A model generated the notes under the pieces. It worked only from the letters and a program-made list of their open reading frames with translations, did not search any database and was not told the origin of the DNA. 31,184 nt of DNA from a bacterium (GTDB lineage Bacteria > Bacillota_A > Clostridia > Lachnospirales > Lachnospiraceae): contig SFQZ01000025.1 of assembly GCA_004562915.1 (NCBI GenBank), positions 1 to 31,184 on the forward strand, written 5' to 3'. Made by a program: the position numbers and the translations under genes. Shown here in pieces: positions 23,186 to 31,184 of the stretch; position 1 is the first letter of the stretch; every line of letters begins with the position of its first letter.

Positions 23186-24802
23186 ATGGCGGTAAAATAT
23201 GTATTTGTGACCGGCGGTGTGGTATCGGGTCTTGGTAAAGGAATAACGGCTGCATCTCTGGGACGGCTCTTAAAGGCCAGAGGTTATCAGGTCACCATGC
23301 AGAAATTTGATCCTTATATTAATGTAGATCCCGGTACAATGAACCCGATTCAGCATGGTGAGGTGTTTGTAACCGATGAAGGTACGGAAACAGACCTGGA
23401 TCTGGGACATTATGAGCGCTTTATCGATGAAAGCCTGGATAAGAATTCCAACGTTACCACGGGTAAGATTTACTGGTCCGTACTCCAGAAAGAGCGACGA
23501 GGAGATTATGGCGGAGGAACGGTTCAGGTAATCCCTCATATTACAAATGAAATCAAAAGCAGATTTTATCAGGCAAAAAGTTCAGAGGATAATCGGATTG
23601 CCATTATTGAGGTGGGTGGAACGGCAGGTGATATTGAAAGCCAGCCATTCTTGGAGGCCATTCGCCAATTCCAGCATGATGTGGGACATGAAAATGCAAT
23701 CCTGATCCATGTAACTTTGATTCCCTATTTAAAGGCATCAGGAGAACAGAAGACAAAACCTACACAGCAGAGTGTGAAAGAACTGCAGGCTATGGGGATT
23801 TGGCCGGACGTTCTGGTATGCCGGAGCGAATATCCGGTTCCACAGGAACTGAAAGAAAAAATAGCTTTGTTTTGTAATGTACCGGTCAATCATGTACTGC
23901 AGAACCTGGATGTGGAGTATCTGTATGAGGCGCCGCTGGCCATGGAGAAAGAACAGCTGGCACAGGTGGTGTGTGAATCTCTGAAGCTGCCGTGTCCGGA
24001 GCCTGATTTAAGTGACTGGAAAGAAATGGTAAATGATCTTCGCAATCCTCAGACGGAAGTGGAGATTGCAATGGTATGAAAATATATTCAACTTCATGAT
24101 GCGTATCTGAGTGTAGTGGAAGCATTGAAACATGGAGGAATCGCATCCCGTGCCAATGTAAAGATTCGTTGGGTGGATTCAGAAGAAGTAAATGAAGAAA
24201 ATGTGGCACAGGTACTGGAAGGTGTGGATGGTATCCTGGTACCGGGCGGTTTCGGAACCCGTGGTACAGAAGGAAAGATCACAGCCATTCAATATGCCAG
24301 AGAAAATAAGATTCCTTTCCTGGGAATCTGTCTGGGAATGCAGATGGCAATTGTAGAATATGCTCGCCATGTTCTTGGATATCAGGATGCCAACAGTATT
24401 GAGCTTGATCCGGATACTACACATCCGGTGATTGCTCTTATGCCGGAGCAGAATGGTGTGACTGATCTGGGAGGAACCCTTCGTCTGGGGGCTTACCCAT
24501 GTGTCCTGAAAGACGGAAGTGTTGCCCGGGAATTATATGGAAAGAAAGAGATCAGTGAGCGTCATCGTCACCGATATGAAGTAAACAATGACTATCGGGA
24601 AGAATTGGAACAGCATGGAATGGTATTATCCGGAATTTCTCCGGATGGAAGAATTGTGGAAATGCTGGAACTTGCGGATCATCCGTTCTTTGTAGGAACC
24701 CAGGGCCATCCGGAATTGAAATCAAGACCAAACCGTGCGCATCCGCTGTTTCGTGGATTGATCCATGCAGCAGTGGAATACAGCCAACGAGAGGAGAAAT
24801 AG
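23186..24802 (+). pseudogene. pyrG: CTP synthase interrupted by an in-frame TGA
   Basis: CTP synthase aminates UTP to CTP using glutamine. The start is ATG 23186 behind AGGAGG. The synthase domain is complete (VFVTGGVVSGLGKG at residue ~5, then GTVQVIPHITNEIK and EVGGTAGDIES). Codon 298 (24077-24079) is TGA where the family has glycine in the VGKY motif: GTA-TGA-AAA-TAT instead of GTA-GGA-AAA-TAT, a single G-to-T change. The same frame then continues to the normal end at 24802 with an intact glutaminase domain: nucleophile C382 in GICLGMQ, and the His-Glu pair in GTQGHPELKSRP. The total of 538 codons is the normal length. No ribosome site precedes a restart (the best is GTG 24116). It may be a true mutation, a readthrough, or a sequence error. 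It is first gene of an operon with gltB and gltD. Confidence 0.9.
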
Positions 24803-24804
24803 TG

Positions 24805-27800
24805 ATGAGAGAAAATCAGGGATTATATCGACAGCAATTTGAACACGATAACTGCGGAATTGGAGCCGTAGTAAACAGTAAAGGTATCAAAAGCCATCAG
24901 ACAGTGGAAAATGCACTGAAAATTGTTGAAAATCTGGAACATAGAGCTGGAAAAGATGCAGAAGGAAAAACCGGTGACGGTGTAGGTATTCTGCTTCAGA
25001 TTTCCCATCGTTTCTTTAAGAAAGAGTGTGAAAAATTGGGAATCGCCATCGGCGGTGAACGGGAATATGGTATTGCACAACTTTTCTTTCCACAGGATGA
25101 ACTGAAACGTAATCAGGCAAAGAAAATGTTTGAGATCATTGTGGAAAAAGAAGGGCTGGAACTTTTAGGTTACAGGGAAGTGCCTGTGGATCCGGGCGTG
25201 CTGGGTCATAAAGCAAAAGAATGTATGCCCCATATTATGCAGGCATTTATCAAAAAACCGATGCAGGTAGAAAAAGGATTGGAATTTGACCGCAAGTTAT
25301 ATATTGCCCGCAGGGTGTTTGAACAGAGTAATGACAATACGTATGTAGTATCCATGTCCAGTCGTACCATCGTCTATAAAGGTATGTTCCTGGTGGGACA
25401 GTTGCGAACCTTCTTTGGTGATCTGCAGGATCCGGATTATGAATCCGCTATTGCTATGGTTCACTCCCGTTTCAGTACTAACACCAATCCAAGCTGGGAA
25501 CGTGCACATCCGAACCGTTTCATCGTACATAACGGTGAAATCAATACGATTCGTGGAAATGCTGATAAGATGCTTGCACGTGAAGAGACGATGGAGTCCA
25601 GCAAACTGAAAGATTCTCTGCATAAGATTCTTCCGGTGGTAGATACCAGAGGTTCTGACTCTGCAATGCTTGATAATACACTGGAATTCCTGGTAATGAG
25701 TGGTATGGAATTGCCGTTGGCTGTCATGATCACCATTCCGGAACCATGGACCAATAACCAGACCTTGTCTCAGGATGAAAGAGATTTTTATCAGTATTAT
25801 GCTACCATGATGGAGCCCTGGGATGGCCCGGCTTCTATCGTATTTTCAGATGGTGACCTGGTAGGTGCAGTCCTTGACAGAAACGGTCTTCGTCCTTCCC
25901 GTTATTATGTAATGAAAAACGGGGATGTGATTCTGGCATCTGAAGTAGGTGTACTGGAGGTGCCGGAAGAGGATATTATCCTGAAAGAAAGACTGCATCC
26001 CGGAAAAATGCTTCTGGTAGATACCGTAAAAGGTAAAATTATTCAGGATGAAGAACTGAAAGAAATGTATACGGCAAAACAGCCTTACGGCGAATGGCTG
26101 GACAGCAATCTGGTAGAACTGAAGAGCCTGAAAATTCCGAATATGCGTGTAACCGAATATAATGAGAAACAGAGAAAACAGCTGCAGAAGGCGTTCGGAT
26201 ATACTTATGAGGAATACAAAAATTCAATCCGTAATATGGCACTCAATGGCGGAGAGTCTATTGCTGCCATGGGTGTGGATACACCGTTGGCTGTACTTTC
26301 GGAAAAAGAACGTCCCTTGTTTGATTATTTTAAACAGTTGTTTGCACAGGTAACCAATCCTCCGATTGATGCGATCCGTGAAGAAATCGTTACAAGTACA
26401 ACAGTATATGTAGGTAAGAAAGGAAATCTGCTGGAAGAAAAGGCGGAAAACTGTCAGGTGTTGAAAATCCGTAATCCGATTTTGACCAATACCGACATGC
26501 TGAAAATCAAAGAGATGAAAGTACCTGGTTTCCAGGTGGCTGTGGTTCCGATTACTTATTATAAGAGTACCAAGCTGAAACGCGCCATCGACCGTCTGTT
26601 TGTGGAAGTGGATAAGGCATATAAAGACGGAGCAAATATTCTGGTACTTTCCGACCGGGGAGTGGATGAAAATCATGTGCCGATTCCGTCCCTTTTAGCT
26701 GTTTCCGCTGTCCATCAACATCTGGTTACGACGAAAAAGCAGACTTCACTGGCGTTGATTCTGGAATCCGGTGAACCGAGAGAGGTACATCATTTTGCAA
26801 CTCTTCTTGGCTATGGTGCATGTGCGGTGAACCCTTATCTGGCACACGATACCATTCAGGAACTGATTGACGAACATCTGCTGGATAAAGATTATTATGC
26901 GGCAGTAGATGATTATGACGCAGCAGTACTTCATGGTATTGTAAAGATTGCATCTAAGATGGGTATTTCCACGATTCAGTCTTATCAGGGCGCAAAGATT
27001 TTTGAAGCAATCGGTATTTCTCAGGAAGTAGTGAATGAATATTTCTCAGGAACTGTCAGTCGTGTAGGTGGTATTACAATGGAAGATATTGCCCGTCAGG
27101 TAGATGAACGTCATTCCCGCGCATTTGATCCGCTGGGACTGGAAACAGATCTGACCCTTGACAGTCTTGGAAAACATAAAAGAAGAAGCGGAGGAGAAGA
27201 ACACCGCTACAATCCGCAGACCATTCATCTGCTCCAGCAGTCCACGTGGACTGGAAACTATAATATGTTCAAGCAGTACACGGCTCTTGTGGATGAAGAG
27301 CAGAGCGGATATCTGCGAAGCCTGATGGATTTCAATTATCCCAAGCAGGGAGTGCCGCTGGAAGAAGTGGAAAGTGTAGATGAGATTGTAAAACGTTTCA
27401 AGACTGGTGCTATGTCTTACGGTTCCATTTCACAGGAAGCCCATGAGACACTGGCTATCGCCATGAATCACCTGCATGGTAAATCTAATACCGGTGAGGG
27501 TGGTGAGAGTGATGAACGTCTGGATTCTGCAGGAAGTGCTGAGGATCGATGCTCTGCAATTAAGCAGGTAGCATCCGGTCGATTTGGTGTTACCAGCCGC
27601 TATCTGGTTAGTGCACAGGAAATCCAGATTAAGATGGCACAGGGAGCAAAACCTGGTGAAGGCGGCCATCTACCGGCAAGAAAAGTATACCCGTGGATCG
27701 CAAAGACAAGACACTCTACACCGGGTGTGAGCCTGATTTCCCCGCCGCCGCATCACGATATTTACTCCATTGAGGATCTGGCACAGTTGATCTATGACTT

Positions 27801-29352
27801 GAAAAATGCGAATAAATATGCACGGATTTCTGTAAAACTGGTATCTGAGGCTGGAGTTGGTACGGTAGCTGCAGGTGTTGCAAAAGCTGGTGCTCAGGTT
27901 ATCCTGATCTCCGGTTATGACGGAGGAACCGGTGCTGCTCCGGAAAGTTCCATTCACAATGCAGGACTTCCCTGGGAACTGGGTCTTGCTGAGACACACC
28001 AGACATTGCTGCAGAACGGTCTTAGAAATCGTGTTCGTATTGAAACCGATGGTAAGCTGATGAGCGGTCGTGATGTTGCAATCGCAGCTCTTCTGGGTGC
28101 AGAAGAATTTGGTTTTGCAACGGCTCCGTTGGTAACGATGGGCTGTGTCATGATGCGTGTATGTAATCTGGATACCTGTCCTGTGGGTGTTGCTACACAG
28201 AATCCAGAACTACGCAAACGTTTCAAAGGAAAACCGGAATATGTAGAGAACTTCATGCGTTTTATCGCAGAAGAACTTCGTGAATATATGGCAAAACTGG
28301 GCGTTCGTACCCTGGATGAAATGGTGGGAAGAACCGATCTTCTGAAAGTAAAAGAAAATTCTAAGTCTGCTATGGCATCCAAGATGGATTTGAGTGAGAT
28401 TCTTTTTAATCCATACACAGAAAAAGACCAGTGTGTGACTTTCCAGCCATCTCAGGTATATGATTTCCAGCTTGAGAAAACACTGGATGAAAAAGTACTT
28501 ATGAAGAAATTATCCGGGGCTATTGCAAAAGGTGAAAAGACATCCATTGATCTGAAAGTCGGCAACACAGACCGTACCTTTGGTACCATCCTCGGAGCCG
28601 AGATCACTCGACAGCATAAAGAAGGACTTCCTGAGGATACGATCACAGTCAACTGTACAGGAGCAGGAGGTCAGAGTTTTGGAGCCTTTATCCCGAAGGG
28701 ACTGACACTGACACTTTGCGGTGATACAAATGATTATTTTGGAAAAGGTCTGTCCGGCGGAAAACTGGTAGTGTATCCGCCAAAGAACAGAGGATATAAG
28801 GCAGAAGACAATATTATTGCAGGCAACGTTGCCCTGTATGGAGCCACCAGCGGTAAAGTATATATCAATGGTGTGGCAGGCGAACGTTTTGCAGTACGTA
28901 ATTCCGGTGCTTATGCCGTAGTAGAAGGTGTAGGTGAGCATGGATGCGAATACATGACAGGTGGTCGTGTGGTGGTTCTTGGGAAAACCGGAAAGAACTT
29001 TGCAGCAGGTATGAGCGGCGGTATCGCTTATGTGCTGGATGAAGACAGTCATCTGTACAGAAATCTGAATAAGGATATGATTTCCATTGAAAAACTGGAG
29101 AGCAAATATGATATTCAGGAGCTGAAAGCCATGATCGAGGAACATGTGGAAGCGACAGGCTCTGAGCGGGGAACGTGGATTCTGGATCATTTCAGTGAAT
29201 ATCTGCCGAAATTTAAGAAAATCATTCCTTACGATTATAAGAAAATGATCGCTCTTTCCGCAAAACTGGAAGAAAAAGGAATGAGTACGGAGCAGGCTCA
29301 GATGGAAGCTTTCTATGAGAGCTTCCAGACCAAAGAGACGACGGAGGAGTAA
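24805..29352 (+). CDS. gltB: Glutamate synthase, large (alpha) subunit
   Basis: This 1515-residue subunit makes glutamate from glutamine and 2-oxoglutarate. It starts at ATG 24805 behind GAGGAG, two bases after the pyrG stop; the GTG at 24802 overlaps that stop. The order is: class II glutaminase domain with a short propeptide and nucleophile C16 (HDNCGIGAV); a central domain; the FMN-binding synthase barrel (TGAMSYGSISQEAHETLAIA near residue 865, and GEGGHLPARKV); the 3Fe-4S cysteines C1114, C1120 and C1125 (GCVMMRVCNLDTCPVG); and a C-terminal GXG-repeat beta-helix (LYGATSGKVYINGVAGERFA). Ammonia passes from the glutaminase to the FMN site through a tunnel. It needs GltD, encoded next, for electrons from NADPH. 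Expression is probably set by the leader terminator ahead of pyrG. Confidence 0.97.
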   Translation: MRENQGLYRQQFEHDNCGIGAVVNSKGIKSHQTVENALKIVENLEHRAGKDAEGKTGDGVGILLQISHRFFKKECEKLGIAIGGEREYGIAQLFFPQDELKRNQAKKMFEIIVEKEGLELLGYREVPVDPGVLGHKAKECMPHIMQAFIKKPMQVEKGLEFDRKLYIARRVFEQSNDNTYVVSMSSRTIVYKGMFLVGQLRTFFGDLQDPDYESAIAMVHSRFSTNTNPSWERAHPNRFIVHNGEINTIRGNADKMLAREETMESSKLKDSLHKILPVVDTRGSDSAMLDNTLEFLVMSGMELPLAVMITIPEPWTNNQTLSQDERDFYQYYATMMEPWDGPASIVFSDGDLVGAVLDRNGLRPSRYYVMKNGDVILASEVGVLEVPEEDIILKERLHPGKMLLVDTVKGKIIQDEELKEMYTAKQPYGEWLDSNLVELKSLKIPNMRVTEYNEKQRKQLQKAFGYTYEEYKNSIRNMALNGGESIAAMGVDTPLAVLSEKERPLFDYFKQLFAQVTNPPIDAIREEIVTSTTVYVGKKGNLLEEKAENCQVLKIRNPILTNTDMLKIKEMKVPGFQVAVVPITYYKSTKLKRAIDRLFVEVDKAYKDGANILVLSDRGVDENHVPIPSLLAVSAVHQHLVTTKKQTSLALILESGEPREVHHFATLLGYGACAVNPYLAHDTIQELIDEHLLDKDYYAAVDDYDAAVLHGIVKIASKMGISTIQSYQGAKIFEAIGISQEVVNEYFSGTVSRVGGITMEDIARQVDERHSRAFDPLGLETDLTLDSLGKHKRRSGGEEHRYNPQTIHLLQQSTWTGNYNMFKQYTALVDEEQSGYLRSLMDFNYPKQGVPLEEVESVDEIVKRFKTGAMSYGSISQEAHETLAIAMNHLHGKSNTGEGGESDERLDSAGSAEDRCSAIKQVASGRFGVTSRYLVSAQEIQIKMAQGAKPGEGGHLPARKVYPWIAKTRHSTPGVSLISPPPHHDIYSIEDLAQLIYDLKNANKYARISVKLVSEAGVGTVAAGVAKAGAQVILISGYDGGTGAAPESSIHNAGLPWELGLAETHQTLLQNGLRNRVRIETDGKLMSGRDVAIAALLGAEEFGFATAPLVTMGCVMMRVCNLDTCPVGVATQNPELRKRFKGKPEYVENFMRFIAEELREYMAKLGVRTLDEMVGRTDLLKVKENSKSAMASKMDLSEILFNPYTEKDQCVTFQPSQVYDFQLEKTLDEKVLMKKLSGAIAKGEKTSIDLKVGNTDRTFGTILGAEITRQHKEGLPEDTITVNCTGAGGQSFGAFIPKGLTLTLCGDTNDYFGKGLSGGKLVVYPPKNRGYKAEDNIIAGNVALYGATSGKVYINGVAGERFAVRNSGAYAVVEGVGEHGCEYMTGGRVVVLGKTGKNFAAGMSGGIAYVLDEDSHLYRNLNKDMISIEKLESKYDIQELKAMIEEHVEATGSERGTWILDHFSEYLPKFKKIIPYDYKKMIALSAKLEEKGMSTEQAQMEAFYESFQTKETTEE

Positions 29353-29357
29353 GAAAA

Positions 29358-30842
29358 ATGGGAAAAGCAACAGGATTTTTGGATTATGAAAGAAAGAATG
29401 CAAAAGTAGAAGAACCGTTAGAGCGAATCCGCCATTTCAATGAATTCCGGACTCCGCTTACATTAGAAGAACAACAGAAACAGGGAGCACGCTGCATGGA
29501 ATGCGGCGTTCCCTTCTGCCAGAACGGCGGCATGTTGGCCGGTATGGCTTCCGGATGTCCTCTTCACAATCTGGTTCCGGAAACCAATGATCTGGTTTAC
29601 AGTGGGAACTGGAAACAGGCGTATGAGCGCCTTGCAAAGACACACTGTTTTCCGGAGTTTACCAGTCGTGTCTGCCCTGCACTGTGTGAGGCGGCATGTA
29701 CCTGTAATTTGCATGGAAAACCGGTAGCTACTAAGGAAAATGAGCGTGCGATCATCGAACATGCTTATGAAAGCGGGTGGGTTCAGCCACAGCCGCCGAA
29801 GGTTCGTACAGGAAAGAAAGTAGCGGTGATCGGAAGTGGTCCCTCAGGTCTGGCAACAGCCCTTCAGCTGAACAGAAGGGGGCATTCCGTCACTGTATTT
29901 GAAAGAAAAGACCGAATCGGCGGACTTCTTCGTTACGGTATCCCAAACATGAAGTTGGATAAAAAAGTGCTGGATCGCCGGATTAAACTGATGGAAGAAG
30001 AAGGCGTAGTCTTTAGGACTGGTGTGGATGTGGGAAAAGACATCACAGCGGAAGAATTGAAAAAACAGTTTGACCGTATCGTACTTGCCTGTGGTGCATC
30101 CAATCCGAGAGATATCAACGTACCGGGAAGAGACAGCAATAACATTTTCTTTGCTGTGGATTATCTGGGATCTGTGACCAAGAGCCTTCTGGACTCCAAC
30201 CTAAAAGATGGAAAATTTGTTTCTGCAAAAGGAAAGCATGTATTGGTAATTGGCGGTGGTGACACAGGAAATGACTGTGTGGGAACAGCGATCCGTCTGG
30301 GTGCTAAATCTGTCACACAGCTCGAGATGATGCCCAAACCGTCGGTAGAACGTACACCAAATAACCCATGGCCGGAATGGCCGAGAGTTTTGAAAACGGA
30401 TTACGGCCAGGAAGAAGCTATCGCAGTATTTGGCCACGATCCGCGTGTATATCAGACAACAGTAAAAGAATTTATTAAAGATAAAAACGGTAATGTCAAA
30501 AAAGCAGTGATCGTAAAGCTGGAATCCAAAAAGGATGAAAAAAGCGGAAGAATGATGATGGTACCGATTGAAGGATCGGAAGAAACCATTGATGCACAGT
30601 TGGTTTTGATTGCAGCAGGTTTTCTGGGAAGCCAGAAATACGTCACCGATGCATTCCAGACCGCACTGAATCCAAGGACAAATGTACTGACAGCCGAAGG
30701 GGGTTACGAGACCAGCGTTCCCGGCGTATTTACAGCAGGCGATATGCACAGAGGACAGTCGCTGGTTGTCTGGGCAATCCAGGAAGGACGACAGGCGGCG
30801 AAGGCTGTGGATCAGTCGCTGATGGGGTATACAAACTTATAG
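29358..30842 (+). CDS. gltD: Glutamate synthase, small (beta) subunit
   Basis: This 494-residue flavoprotein passes electrons from NADPH through FAD and two 4Fe-4S clusters to GltB. It starts at ATG 29358 behind GGAGG, five bases after the gltB stop. The N-terminal cysteine clusters are CMECGVPFC near residue 46 with GCPLHNLVPE, and VCPALCEAACTC near 108. Two dinucleotide folds follow: FAD-binding VAVIGSGPSGLA at ~155 and NADPH-binding VLVIGGGDTGNDC at ~295, then the C-terminal GVFTAGDMHRGQSLVVWAI. The length is normal. It is the last gene of the pyrG-gltB-gltD operon. A large palindrome begins 14 bases after its stop and may end the transcript. Confidence 0.96.
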   Translation: MGKATGFLDYERKNAKVEEPLERIRHFNEFRTPLTLEEQQKQGARCMECGVPFCQNGGMLAGMASGCPLHNLVPETNDLVYSGNWKQAYERLAKTHCFPEFTSRVCPALCEAACTCNLHGKPVATKENERAIIEHAYESGWVQPQPPKVRTGKKVAVIGSGPSGLATALQLNRRGHSVTVFERKDRIGGLLRYGIPNMKLDKKVLDRRIKLMEEEGVVFRTGVDVGKDITAEELKKQFDRIVLACGASNPRDINVPGRDSNNIFFAVDYLGSVTKSLLDSNLKDGKFVSAKGKHVLVIGGGDTGNDCVGTAIRLGAKSVTQLEMMPKPSVERTPNNPWPEWPRVLKTDYGQEEAIAVFGHDPRVYQTTVKEFIKDKNGNVKKAVIVKLESKKDEKSGRMMMVPIEGSEETIDAQLVLIAAGFLGSQKYVTDAFQTALNPRTNVLTAEGGYETSVPGVFTAGDMHRGQSLVVWAIQEGRQAAKAVDQSLMGYTNL

Positions 30843-30855
30843 GTCAGGAAGATAG

Positions 30856-31149
30856 TTTTGTTGGTACGAGTTACACATGAGAGGAAGGTTTGGGTTCGTT
30901 TGCCGAGACAGCTTCAAGGTGTGTGAAAGGCTAAGGGGTGGACTGTACCTGCGTAGGGCACCGGGGCGATTCGCAGAGAAATTCTGAAGAATTTCTCCAC
31001 TCAGCACCCCTGAAATCCGACCTTGGAGGGTCGGATTTCTCCCTTCACAGGTACAGTCCGCCCTCTAACCCTTTCATCACACCTCTTAGCAATGCCTCGG
31101 CAAACGAACCCAAAACTTCTTCTCATGCTGTCGTTCGCCGGCAACAAAA
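30856..31149. repeat. ~294-base imperfect palindrome with internal hairpins
   Basis: The ends TTTTGTTG (30856-30863) and CAACAAAA (31142-31149) begin two long complementary arms. Their best blocks are TTTGGGTTCGTTTGCCGAG and GGACTGTACCTG on the left, with exact complements on the right. The arms enclose two perfect hairpins: GAGAAATTC/GAATTTCTC with a TGAA loop (30976-30997) and GAAATCCGACC/GGTCGGATTTC (31012-31039). With the flanks this occupies almost all of the 342 bases after gltD; no convincing gene is present. It could be a non-autonomous mobile repeat, a structured RNA, or a giant terminator. Confidence 0.75.
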
Positions 31150-31184
31150 CATCATCATCCAGGGCATACAGTTTGTTACCCCAA

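Noticed and set aside
24116..24802. Glutaminase half of pyrG as an independently translated gene from GTG 24116
   Set aside because: There is no ribosome site before the GTG, and the sequence between the TGA and this codon is still conserved CTP synthase, so it is treated as one interrupted gene.
31001..31184. Open minus-strand frame entering from the right edge (about 60 codons)
   Set aside because: It runs through the palindrome, has no visible start or ribosome site in the window, and its arm mirrors a frame on the other strand, so it is probably repeat-derived. A real upstream gene end cannot be excluded.

Overview
The window looks like a chromosomal segment of a Lachnospiraceae bacterium (Clostridia; something near Blautia or Ruminococcus). 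This rests on moderate-to-low GC, AGGAGG ribosome sites, type III glutamine synthetase, family-3 amino-acid ABC cassettes, and two large proteins that I recall from memory as the Lachnospiraceae families DUF5717 and DUF5716. No tRNA, rRNA, CRISPR array, transposase or phage gene is visible.

Layout. (1) 1-1082, minus: a PLP aminotransferase of the HisC/CobD type that runs off the left edge. (2) 1242-6948, plus: a tight three-gene operon of a ~1190-residue helical-solenoid protein, a small divergent Hsp70-like protein and a TPR protein. No function is known to me; the sequence suggests a chaperone-like machine. (3) 7027-9477, plus: a polar amino-acid ABC transporter (lipoprotein, permease, ATPase). 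(4) 9568-15280: purB and purA, the two adenylosuccinate enzymes, separated by a GH127 beta-L-arabinofuranosidase (minus) and an AT-rich XRE-type regulator. Near-identical CCCCGGGG-containing repeats stand at both ends of that insert. (5) 15457-17115: a GH13 oligo-1,6-glucosidase. (6) 17274-30842, a glutamine and ammonium block: on the minus strand glnN (type III glutamine synthetase), purF and an Amt-PII fusion; divergently on the plus strand pyrG, gltB and gltD. (7) 30843-31184: a ~294-base imperfect palindrome with internal hairpins and no convincing gene.

How the genes work together. Amt brings in ammonium, GlnN fixes it into glutamine, GltBD makes glutamate from glutamine, and PurF and PyrG spend glutamine nitrogen on purines and CTP. 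PurA and PurB complete AMP synthesis. The leaders of amt, glnN and pyrG-gltBD each carry an intrinsic-terminator hairpin built on the same AAAGGCG...CGCCTTT stem. For glnN and pyrG a good promoter lies just upstream with no gene in between, so these are probably attenuators, possibly sharing one regulator.

Most notable: (a) the mini-Hsp70/solenoid/TPR operon, (b) an in-frame TGA in pyrG exactly at the synthase-glutaminase junction, (c) the shared leader terminators on nitrogen genes, (d) an Amt-PII fusion lacking the uridylylation tyrosine, (e) several unusual inverted repeats. All family assignments were made by eye without database searches.
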